NCBI GenBank assembly: GCA_033819885.1
Contig: JAQYUZ010000033.1
Location: 62,001-126,000 of the forward strand
Source of the DNA: Microbotryomycetes sp. JL201
Lineage: Eukaryota > Basidiomycota > Microbotryomycetes
Direction of reading: 5' to 3'
Length of the DNA: 64,000 nt
How positions within the stretch are numbered: the first letter of the stretch is position 1; every line of letters starts with the position of its first letter. The position numbers were made by a program, and so were the translations under genes. This document shows, one piece after another, positions 1-10,853 of this stretch. The notes under the pieces are model-generated. The model saw only the letters and a program-made list of their open reading frames with translations, ran no database searches and was not told the origin of the DNA.

Positions 1-1006
1 GGAGTTGTAGGGAGGACGGGTTCTGGCAAATCAACAATGGCACTGTCTTTGTTGAGGTTCACCGAGCCCGCCAGTGGCAGGATTGTGTGCGTGAAGGTAA
101 AATTATGAGTAGGCAAGCTTGCTGACCGTGCATTTCTTCCAGGATCGACGGCATCGACGTCACCAAGATTGGGTTGAACGATCTGAGGTCACGTTTGACA
201 TTCATTCCGCAAGAGGCTGTCTTGTTCAGCGGCACGATTCGGTCCAATTTGGATCCGTTTGATGAGCACACGGATCAGGAGTGCCTCGATGCCCTCGCAC
301 GAGTTCAAATGATCTCCGCTCCAATGGTGTCGATTCGACCGTCTAGGGAAGGTTCGCGGGCGCCCACGCCACCTCCGATGACGGCTCATGCAGCTGTCAT
401 GGAAGCACACGGCCACCTCGCAAGCGGCAACAATGACAGCTCGAGCGTCAAGAGTGCAGGAGCGTCGTCGTCCCCATCGACCAAAGTAGAAGCGTCGGGC
501 CGACAAAGCATCACGCTCGATACGCCAGTGTCTGCAGGCGGACACAATTTTTCCGCCGGACAGAGGCAGCTCTTGGCGATGGCCAGAGCATTGCTGAAGC
601 GATCGAAAATCATCATCATGGACGAAGTCAGTACCGCTCGAGCGGGATTCGCGACAGCTTGCTAACGGGAATCGAGCAGGCAACAGCATCTGTCGACATG
701 GAGACGGACGCCAAGATCCAGCACACGATTCAAGAAGAATTCGCAGAATCCTTGGTGGTCACGATTGCTCATCGTCTATTCACTGTCGTCGGTAGGTTCT
801 AAGGTATCATGACTATATTTGGTTGCTGATCTGATGCGTCACTGTGGCAAGACTATGACAAGGTGCTCGTGCTCGACAAGGGCCAAGTTGCCGAGTACGC
901 GTCGCCGAAAGAACTGATGCAGCGCCCAGACGGCCTGTTTCGCAAAATGTGCACAAAGAGCGCTGACTGGGATGCACTGAAAGAAAAGGTTGGTTTGCAA
1001 GAGTAA
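1..1006 (+). CDS. ABC transporter, ABCC (MRP/YBT1-like) family, C-terminal nucleotide-binding domain; 5' end outside window
   Basis: Second ATP-binding half of a full-length ABCC exporter, which pumps conjugates or bile-salt-like compounds across vacuolar or plasma membrane. Exons 1-86, 143-626, 680-791 and 852-1006 join in frame (279 codons including stop). Visible in order: Walker A GRTGSGKST, Q-loop region PQEAVLFSGTIRSNLDPF, signature FSAGQRQLL, Walker B IIIMDEATASVD (formed across an intron) and H-loop IAHRL, then a short tail ending VGLQE. Between the helical region (LARVQM) and the signature lies a roughly 70-residue low-complexity Ser/Pro/Ala insert. The family is certain from the motifs; the substrate is unknown. 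The membrane domains lie upstream of the window. Confidence 0.9.
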
Positions 1007-1324
1007 AGATCTGTATGGATAATGGTTTTCGATCGATTGTTGTCAATTTGATTGAATTCTTTAATTTCCGTTCGCCCGGGAGGGTCGAGCCTGTCACCGC
1101 CCGTCGGCCAACTTCCGCGTGCGTCTGCAAACCAGGTCCGTCGTGCAGACTCGGTTCAGCGTCGTTCAAAGGCCGTGACTGACCGTGTTGCGTCCCTGCC
1201 GTCCACTTTGTCGTGTCTGAATCGCCCGTTGCCCGCCCGTTGACCCGATTTTTTTCGCCTTGCTTGTTTGCGACAACGAACGCCGTGCATCACCTCTTTC
1301 GACCACCTAACAGATTCGCCAACC

Positions 1325-2295
<971 letters not shown>

Positions 2296-3156
2296 ACGAC
2301 GGCCTTTTCCGCTTGGGCGCTTGGACGCATGGTCGTATCAGTTCTTCATGGCCTCTCACCCTACTGTCATGCAATGTGACGTTGTTTCATTAAGAATTAA
2401 GGCCGGTGGCGGTTTCGTCCTGATAGAGCCAGTCTGCGAGTCCGATTCACCCCCATGGCAGCGGTTCTTGTCGCTGCTTCTCTAGCGCAGAATCGTCCGT
2501 TGAGAGATGAGATGCGATTCTGTATAAACCTGCAGAGTCACGGATCGATTCTCGAATGCGAGCGAGCCACGATGAGAACGGTTCCTATCGAGCGCGCGAG
2601 GTTCAGCTCTGCATAAATAAGGGAGCCAGCCGTTCAATGTGCAGACAAGGGTGTCCATTGAAAACTAATGAAGGCTATCGGGGCCAGACACAGAAGTGAT
2701 TACGTGGTATGAAGCGAGTGACGAAGAAGCGACTGGCCAAGACTTTGGCCGGTCCGCAAGTACATGGCATGCTCGTGGCTCAGCAGCCGCCGTCCTTTAG
2801 CATGTACATGACCCTTACTGTTACCCTTAAGGTGATGTCATTGACACGATTTTCGCGATTCATGAACGAAACAGCAGCCTGGCGTCGATCAGTCGGTGTA
2901 TGTCATACGGGCATCAGACAGCGAGGCACAGTCTATTCAACACTTTACAATTTCACTTGATCTGTAATTGGAGCGAAGGAGAGCTTTATCGGAGAAACGC
3001 GTCCTCTGACGACGCGCCGCGACGCGTCTTTCTTGCGTCCCTCTCAAAACCCGTCCACATCCTTGCGTCCTCGAAAACCCTGCACCAGATTCTTTTCGTT
3101 ACATTGGATCAAGTCGTTCACGAGAGCAATCCGCCGCCAGCCCTCGTACCGTCCAA
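2296..3156. other. Intergenic region RPL40 to DUO1
   Basis: About 860 bases holding the RPL40 3' end and the DUO1 upstream region. Short open frames occur but have no recognisable domain or splice-consistent extension. I see no RNA gene or repeat here. Confidence 0.5.
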
Positions 3157-4377
3157 ATGTCGATCGATTCGCCAAACGCGTTGACATCGCACTTGGCACG
3201 GATGTCTTTGTCGCACGGGGCACTTCAAGATGAAGACTTGACATTGACCATCGCAGATGACGATGACACAATTGGACACTCTGTCAGTGGTGCGGCCATG
3301 GACGACGAGGACGAGGACAGGGACGCCCGACGGACAGCAGAACGACAAGAAGTAGCGTTTGGAGGCTCAATGGGAGCAGTCACTAGCCAGAGACTGTACA
3401 GCCAACAGCCGGTACAAGCTACCCCGAAAGCTGGCAAGGCGCAAACAGCGGTGCGACTTGACGCGACCACTCCTGTCAACCCGACAGTCAATCCAGGTTA
3501 CGATGCGTCGGATGATCAAGATGACCTCGATATGGATGACCCGAACGCAACAGAGGAAGAGAAGCGCAGGATCGCAGAATTGAGAGAAGAGAGGGACGGC
3601 CTGAGGGTCATGAACAAGACGTTGAGAGAATTGCTCGGCGGATTGCAGGGCGTCGATGCAAAACTCCAAGTGCGTTGTCTTCGGACCTATTGATGAGGAC
3701 CACGCGTTGACCATGTCGCGATGACAGGTTCTGGGCGAGAACATAGAGACGGCACACGGTCTGCTCGACTTGTACTCGCGGATCGCCGCTCAGGCGGAAC
3801 ACACACAGGCGCTCTTGCTCGACACGCAATGGCAAGGCGTGACACATGCGAGTTCGTTCTACTATTGTCGCAATCAAGGTTACTGACGAAAAATTGGATC
3901 GCGCGCACACAGGACGCTCAGATGTTGGTCGAGAGAGAAGCTGAGGCTGCCAGGCAAGCGCAAGAAGAAGCCGAGCGGTTAGAGCAGGAGCGAATCGAAG
4001 CAGAGGAAGCAGCAGCAGCAGCGGCCGCAACGGCTGCTGAACAGGCAGCTCAACGCAAAGCTGCAGGAGGTGATCCCAAGCGAGGCAAGTTTCTCGTTCG
4101 CATTCTTCCTGCCGGTCAACCGCTGACATGGCTCGTAGGCGTTCGAGGGCGGGGTCGTGGAGTGACCAGCGCAAGAGGCGCGAGTGTTTCGAGCTCGACG
4201 ACCAGTCGGATAGGCGTCGGAGCGGGACGAGGTACGACACCAACGACATCATCATCATCATCATCATCGACAAGAGGTTCAGGTACAGTCACTGGCGTGC
4301 GAGGCGTCCGTGGTCTCAGAAGTCGCGTCATGACTCGTGGAGGAGCTGTATCGGGACGAGGGCGAGGCGGCGAATGA
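3157..4377 (+). CDS. DUO1: DASH complex subunit Duo1
   Basis: Subunit of the fungal DASH/Dam1 ring, which couples kinetochores to spindle microtubules. Exons 3157-3669, 3728-3838, 3913-4084 and 4139-4377 give 344 residues. The diagnostic core, spread over the first exon junction, reads RDGLRVMNKTLRELLGGLQG then IETAHGLLDLYSRIAAQAEH and TQALLLDTQWQG, the Duo1 pattern with the conserved EHTQ..L. It is followed by a charged coiled coil rich in Glu/Ala/Arg and a Gly/Arg/Ser tail (VRGRGRGVTSARG). The N-terminal 100 residues are acidic and disordered. The third intron (4085-4138) begins GCAAGT and ends TAG: a GC-AG intron of 54 nt, so retention would insert 18 in-frame residues. A frame choice using a GT donor there gives an Ile-repeat tail and is unlikely. 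Confidence 0.85.
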
Positions 4378-4560
4378 TGAGACCGTTTCTCATTTGGTGT
4401 AAGGTCTGGCTTTGCTTTGTTATCGTATTAGTTGATAATGGCCACAATCTCGTACAAACGCGCAAGTACTACAGAAAAGAACAAAAAAAAAATCTAGGAA
4501 CGGTGAGGACGGAGAAACAGAACGAGCAAGAGGAAAGCAGCACCAGGCGGAAAGATCAAA

Positions 4561-5689
4561 TCAGCAGGCGCAAGCATTGTTGCCGCTTGCGCCGCTATTG
4601 TTGCCGAGCTCGACGCCACGACCACCCAATGCTGCGCCCGTTCGCGGCTTTGATGCAGGCGTGTCGAGCGGCAGCTTCTTGGCTGCATTTCGGTCAAGTT
4701 GAATCAGCTTTGAACTCAATTGCCCGTCCCCATCGACTCACCAATCGTTGAAAACATAGTCTCGACGTTCTCTGCCGTCTTTGCAGACACTTCAAAGAAA
4801 AGCAAGTTCTCTTCTTGTGCGAGCTGCTGGGCTTCTTCTGTTGCGACCTGCCGCTGCGTGTCTGCCAGATCGAGCTTGTTGCCTGCGAGGCATACAATGA
4901 TCGAAGGGTCGGCCTGTCGTTGGAGCTCTGCGATCCATGAGCGTGCTTTGATGAGCGAGGCCTGTGGAGTGCGGATCAGAGTTGACCCTGAGCGCACAGC
5001 GTGACAAGACAGATTCACCGATGACGTGACGTCGTACACAACGATGGCGGCGTGCGCGTTTCGGTAATACATGGGCGCGAGAGACTTGTCTACGGGCACT
5101 CAAGTCGGATAAGTGTTGAGGGCGATGGCTAGCCTGCTCTTATACACTTACATCGCTCTTGTCCGGCCGTGTCCCAGATTCTGCGGGGTACAATGAGGAT
5201 CAGAGGGAGGAGCGAGTGGCGTTGCGTGGATTGGCGGCTTGCGCGACTTACTCGAATTTGATGAACCCTCCGTCGACGGGTACGGTCTGCGTCAGGAACG
5301 CGGCGCCTGTCACCGTGCATCTCAAGAGTCAGCAGCGCCGTTCGGTGGCACAGACGGCGACAGCGGAAGCAGGCACCAAACCGGGAGCTTGGAGCAGCTC
5401 TGCGGTGCCGAGGGCATCGTGATAGGCTTATCGATGCGCAGACACGCCGTTTGAGCTGCTCGTGGACGCGCACAAGCTTGCGAGAGAGACAAGAAGGGGC
5501 GGTGCCTGACGGACTGGCGCGGCGTCACTCACCGATCGTCGACTCTCGGTAGTCGTCAAACTGCTGCTTGACGAATTGTAGGACGAGTGAACTCTTGCCG
5601 ACAGCCGACTCGCCCAAGAGAACGAGTTTCCGCGAGGAAGTGATGGGCGGGGCGGCGGCAGGCGCGGCGGCGGCACCAGGGCCACTCAT
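4561..5689 (-). CDS. VPS21: Rab5-family small GTPase (Vps21/Ypt5-like)
   Basis: Early-endosome Rab GTPase controlling endosome fusion and vacuolar sorting. Exons from the start: 5533-5689, 5252-5306, 5152-5180, 5019-5089, 4742-4961, 4561-4682; 217 residues. Motifs: P-loop GESAVGKSS, switch I region ending [24 protein letters not shown] (typical Rab5 switch II, restored only after splicing), GNKLDL, EVSAKT, and a C-terminal CAC that would be geranylgeranylated. There is an Ala/Pro-rich N-terminal extension of about 16 residues before the G domain. It shares a short divergent promoter with the next gene. Confidence 0.93.
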
Positions 5690-5829
5690 CCTGCAGGCAG
5701 TGCGGGCGAGACGAGCTTCGAGAGAGTATTCGGGGTCAAAGCTTGCTGCAGCGTGAGCGGGCCTGTGCGTGTCTTTGAAGCTGGATGACGTTTGTCGGCG
5801 AAGGGACGAACACGGCTTGCGCTCTGACC
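5690..5829. promoter_or_regulatory. Divergent promoter between Rab5 and Mei2-like genes
   Basis: Only 140 bases separate the two start codons (95 if the upstream in-frame ATG at 5785 is used), so both genes must share regulatory sequence. No TATA-like element is obvious. Confidence 0.6.
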
Positions 5830-8567
5830 ATGTACGGCGGACCTCCTCCGCCTGCAAATGCGTACGGCAATGCCAGTCAACAACCGTACATGAGCTATGG
5901 CCAGCCGCCGCCTGGTCCTCCACCGCCTGGAGGCCCTGGCGGCGGGTTTGGCTACAACGGCGCAAACTACGGCCAGTCGATGCCGCCTCCGCCGCAGGGT
6001 CCACCTGCGGGTCAACCGTATGGCGCAGCAAGTGCAATGTCGCCATACGGTGGGTACGGCCAAGCGTACGGCGCGCCGCCGCCCGCGAGCTCGTCAGCCT
6101 ACGCCCCGCCGCCGCCGATGCCATCGCAAGGTTATGCGCCGGGGGGAATGCGAGGTCCACCGCAGCATGGAATGTCACCTCCTCACCAATATAATGACCC
6201 GTACAGCAACCAGAGAGGCGGCGGAGGACCGCCCCAGCGAGGCTCTGGGCCACCGCCGCCGCGCCAGGCGAACGACAACGGCTGGAGCGGAGGACCACAG
6301 CGAAGAGAAAGACGGAGAAGCGCTTCACCGCCACCGTATGGTGGTAGAGGATCAGGCGGAGGCCCGCCAGGACGAGGAGGAGCTCGTGGCCGTGACGACG
6401 GAGATCGAGGCTCCGGAGGTTCTAGGCGACCGCCGCGAGGTGAACGCAATGAGCGTGCTCCGCTTCCCCCGCGAGACTTTGAGTCTGCTGAACGAGATGG
6501 TGGTGAGTTCCGCTTCTTTCAAGTGCCTGTTTTGAGGTGGTCCAGCTCCGAAGCCCGCCCGCTCGGCCTACGCGAAGATTCGTCTGTGCGATTGGCGTGC
6601 ATGAATACAACTTTCTCCGACAATAATCTGGCCACACTAAGGACTTTCGGCTCTCGCTAAGCTGAAACCCTGCAAATGGCTTCAAACACGTCTGAGCAAC
6701 GCCGGCCCGCATGAGCTTTCGCATCCCACAGCATGAAAGACCACACCGTAAGACCTACGAAGAGACACCTGAGCTGAACCTCTTTGCGTCTCGTCTCGCT
6801 TGCCCGTGACTCTTCTCTTATCGCGAACTCAGATGGTTTCCGCCCGCACGGCCGCTTCGCTCGCGAAGGAGGTGTCATGTCTGAACGCGAGCACGAACAT
6901 TTGATTGAAGAGCGTGTCCAAAAAGAGCGACCAAGACGAACCCTGTTTGTCCGCAATGTCAAAGTGAGTCCGCTCGAATGAAGCCGTTCGTTCTCTTCTG
7001 ATGGTCGCGCTTGCAGTACGGCACGCCGAGCGAACAAATTAAAGGCTTGTTTGAGCGCATTGGAGACCTGAAAGATTTCCACGACCTTCTGGAGAAGCGA
7101 GGCATGGCTTTCGTTACATACGTGCGTCCGGGCGTGTGCAGCATGGCTATACCGTTTCATCCTACTGATAGGCCGGCTCACCGGCTTTTAGTATGACATC
7201 CGAGCTGCTATGATGGCCAAAGATCAATTGCAGGGCTATGAAGTTGGGAGACGATCTGTGAGTGAGCCCTGTCCGCAATCTCCTGCTCCCCTTGACCACA
7301 CGGCCACAGATCGATGTTCATTACTCCTTGCCTCGTGACATGGACGCCAAGAAACCTTGCGGCCGCGATTCAAACCAGGTATGTCCTCCTTCCTGTAGGT
7401 CTTTCCCTGCGCTCACTTACGCGGGCATCTAGGGCACGCTCGCGTTGTTTGTCGAAGGCGCAAGAGGACCCGTGACGGACCAGGAAATCTATGCTCGCTT
7501 CGGCCCTTTCGGAGACATCAAAAGTGTTGGTCCAGATCCGTTCAGGCCCCAGGAGAAGCTGATTGAATTCTACGACTCGAGAGTAAGTTGCATCCGGATC
7601 GCCCGGCACTTGAGCTGACGGCTGTATTTGCACGCAGGCAATGGAGCAAGCATTCGATGCGCTCAATGGTCAAGCAATGGCCGGAGGTCATATTGACCTG
7701 CAATTCACGTGGGATCCTGCGTGAGTGACATTCTTTATACTCAGCTCGCTCGCTGACGTTCGAGTATCTATAGCCCCACCGCCGAACCAGTAGCAGCTCC
7801 TGCTCCGCCACCTCAGTCTCGATCCGCCGGTCTTGGCAGGGCGTCTACGGACGCAGGCTCGTTCGGTACGAACACGCCCTCTACACGATTCGTCAGAATC
7901 ATGTGCTGACGTATCAGATGCGGCAGACCGTCCGCCTTTGCGCTTCGCTGGACCACCTGTGCCTGCGTACGGTTCTGGCCCTGCTGCCGCTGCTGCTCCT
8001 CCCGCGACATCGACCAATGCGCCGGTCGCGAGTATTGACGTGGGTTCAATATCACTTTCAAAGCGAATTGTTCGCTTATGAGTGTTCTTGTAGGATCGAC
8101 TGCAACAAGCACTGAAGGCTCAGCAATTGCTTGCCGCCCTCGGTCAAGCTGGCCTTGTTCCACCCGCGTCCACACCCACTCCACCTGTGCACGCTGCGGC
8201 GCCTGCCCCTGCGGCAGCGCCCGTGCCAGGGTTGCCACCGCCACCTCCCGGTTTCGTTCCACCTCCGGGAGGTCCGCCGCTACCTCCTCCAGCCGGGGTA
8301 CCGACTCATGCAGGAGCAGGCTTGCCGCCCGCTTTGGCGGCGTTGATGCCGTCGTCAGCTACGGCTCGGTCACCACCACCTCCATCAGCCAGTAACGGTC
8401 AGCAAGCGAGCGCTGGACCCGGGAATGCAGCAGCTCCACCCCAAGTGCAAGCCCTGCTTGATCTGCTTGTGAGAAGTGTTCTCCGTTGAGATTCGGTCAG
8501 AGAATTCGCTGATACAGAAATCGCTCGCGTGCAGGCGTCACAGCAAAGGCAACAGCAGAACCGATAG
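5830..8567 (+). CDS. Mei2-like RNA-binding protein with two N-terminal-type RRMs and Pro/Gly-rich ends
   Basis: Long Pro/Gly/Tyr-rich leader ([13 protein letters not shown] on, with RGG-like and basic stretches), then two RRMs, then an Ala/Pro-rich tail. RRM1 has [20 protein letters not shown] and ends [18 protein letters not shown] then [14 protein letters not shown]2 has [12 protein letters not shown] and [20 protein letters not shown]. Both match the tandem RRM1-2 of fission yeast Mei2 and plant Mei2-like proteins, meiosis and RNA-elimination regulators. Exons 5830-6502, 6833-6963, 7017-7121, 7192-7257, 7310-7378, 7433-7582, 7638-7720, 7774-7865, 7918-8039, 8094-8468, 8535-8567 (632 residues). 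Without the last intron the frame ends at 8489 (628 residues); I prefer the spliced end because it extends a Gln-rich tail. The Mei2-defining C-terminal third RRM is absent. The start could be 5785. Confidence 0.8.
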
Positions 8568-8909
8568 AAATCTAGATGTGCATTGTACCAGAATCAGCAG
8601 AGACGTAAAAAAAGGTTGTCTGTGATTACGGCTTTGTCTATATCTGTGCAATAGTCCAGCAGAACTGAGCACTGGATCGCGTTGTGCGCCATCGGCCCAA
8701 CAGCCCCTTTTGAGACCGAGGCGTGTACTCTGTTTGAAGGGCTGTGCAATCAGGCAAATCGCTCATCCCTTCTCTCGTGCAAACTTTGTGCTTGTGGATG
8801 GTTGATGGCGGCCCTCGTCAGCTGAACGCAGCCGTCTCAAAGCGGTACGCTCGTCGGCGAGCTGTATACATGGCGTTGAGCTGCAATCATTTCGTTGAGT
8901 CGGTTGCGT

Positions 8910-9212
8910 TCATGCCGAGTCCTGATCTTGATCATCTTCATCGTTCTCATCGTCTTCTTTGTTGCCCTTGCGACCCTTTGCTCGATGCTTCTCATTGTCC
9001 AAATCTTTGACAGCGTCTTTCCATTGTGTCAGTTGCTCATTCGCTTGCTTTCTAGCATGTGCGAGTGCGGTTTCGAGTGAAAGCAAGTGTTGACGCGGCG
9101 TAGAGGTGTCGAGAGCGATAGCAATCGTCGACGTTGGCTCAGTCTTTGTAGTCGTCGTCTGGAATGACTTGGGCAAAGACAGTTCGTAGGTGATCTCGAG
9201 TGAGGCAGACAT
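8910..9212 (-). CDS. Small acidic-tailed protein, possible KEOPS subunit Gon7
   Basis: Single-exon frame of 100 residues. The N-terminal half looks like two beta strands (SLEITYELSLPKSF, STIAIALDTSTP), followed by an amphipathic helix HLLSLETALAHARKQANEQL and TQWKDAVKDLD, then an Asp/Glu-rich tail (KEDDENDEDDQDQDSA). This size and plan fit Gon7, the disordered-tailed small subunit of the EKC/KEOPS complex that makes t6A on tRNAs. The match is by architecture and memory of the family only, so treat the name as tentative. Confidence 0.5.
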   Translation of the reverse strand: MSASLEITYELSLPKSFQTTTTKTEPTSTIAIALDTSTPRQHLLSLETALAHARKQANEQLTQWKDAVKDLDNEKHRAKGRKGNKEDDENDEDDQDQDSA

Positions 9213-10853
9213 GGCGAGCAGCACTGAGTAAAGCAAAGAGAGCGCAACGGGCAAGTCGTGGTTTACCCTTTCACCACGTCGCCCCGCAAGGTGCCTTCCT
9301 GTCATTCCGTTGCTGACACATGTCAGTATCGGTCGCAAGTCTTCACGCAGCTTCTGAACGGCGTATAACGCGGGCGTAGATTCCTTTATTGTTTCTCGGC
9401 AGATATGCTCTCGCGGCCTTTGCCGTTCATTCCTCACTCGCAATTAGACATGGCAATGAAGCAGAAGACACATCATGTCGTTCATATTTCACAGCAGTCC
9501 AGCCGAGCTGGCTAAAGCAGCCAGGGCCCGCAGAAGGGAGAATCAGACCTATACTCCACGTCCCCTTTGATCATTGGTATGATACAAGGTAGATATAATC
9601 TTGCGTCGTGGCGCGCTCGAGCGCATGTGCATCCAAAGACACACACGCGCTCAGGAACGTGCTAAGTCATCGAACCGCGTGCCATGCTCATTCTCTTTCC
9701 AGCCACACCTGCCCGTCCACACAGCCGCCCACCCTGGCGCGACTGAACGTGTCCGCACTCGTGAAAGAGGGACACGCAGGGCCAGGAGGTCGAGGAACGG
9801 GCGGGCGAGCTGAAGAAAAAGTAACAGCGCACACGAGCGGTCACTCAGACTAGCTTCCACGATGGAGTTGTCATCACTGTAAGCACAAGAAATGGTCAGG
9901 CTGGTGCAGCGCTGGCGGCGCTCGCGAACAGGCGCACTTTTTGTAAAACAGGAAGGAATGCGAAAGTGATTGAGGCCTGAGCGCCAAAGCTCACGCACCG
10001 AGACAGGGGCAAAAGTTGATGCCACAATGCCCTTAGAGACTCCTGATGACTGATGATAAAAGTCAAGTCGGATACTCGCCCACCCATTGTCTGTATATAA
10101 CTTGAAACATTGTGCCAAAGGCTTTCGTCCGACTCGGTTCCAGAAGACTCTTGACATCCCATCCTGTCCACACACCAACATCTCAGTGTCACTGCACGCG
10201 AGTCCAAGCGTCGTCACTCTTTCGTCGTACCATCTGTCGCCTCTGCAACCAGCGCTGTGGTCGGTGGCACACGACCTCGTCCGCGCCTGACCGACTCACC
10301 ACCGACGCTGGACAGAAGCGGCGCACGGCACACCTTCGTCACATGTAAGCTCTAGTCTCAGTAGGCCCCCGGCCACCTGCACAACTCCGACGTGGCGCCG
10401 GCGTGACTCGGCGTACTTCTGCGCCGAAGAAACAAAAACCAAAAAGACAACGGCATGCCCTATTGGCCGCTTGAGAGAGCACAGCAACCGCTTTGAAATC
10501 TTGTTTCATATTTCAACGGTTGCTGCCGGCCTCATCAGCAACTCAACACAGCTCATGTGGCGACAAGGACGGCATTCGAGCTTCGGCAAATCGAACGCGG
10601 CTGTGATGGTGCTCAAAACCCCAGTGGAGCATCGCAGTTGCTCTGTACATCGTCTTGTCTGCTCGTCGAGTGCTTGATGCTGCTGTTGCAGTGCAGAAGG
10701 CGCAAGCTCGGCAATCGGTGCCGCAGGGGACCTCGTCGCTCACAGCTGTCTTCGTTTTCGCTCATGCATACCGAAAACCACCTGATATTGCTAGATTAAG
10801 TCACTGACATGTCTCTGCCCTTGTAGCTTTTGGCGCCGTCGGAGCCAAGCGCA
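9213..10853. other. Intergenic region upstream of RPO41
   Basis: About 1.6 kb without a convincing gene; the open frames on both strands lack domains. The last part, TCACTGACATGTCTCTGCCC then TTGTAG (10800-10826), looks like a branch point and 3' splice site, so RPO41 may have a 5' UTR intron. Confidence 0.4.

Noticed and set aside
4128-4751. Frame with a run of isoleucines reading through the DUO1 3' end
   Set aside because: Comes from reading the ATC repeat in the wrong frame; the GC-AG splice gives a sensible Gly/Arg tail ending at 4377.
5897-6535. Arg-rich frame overlapping the Mei2-like leader
   Set aside because: A second frame of Pro/Gly repeat DNA; the frame leading into the RRMs is the supported one.
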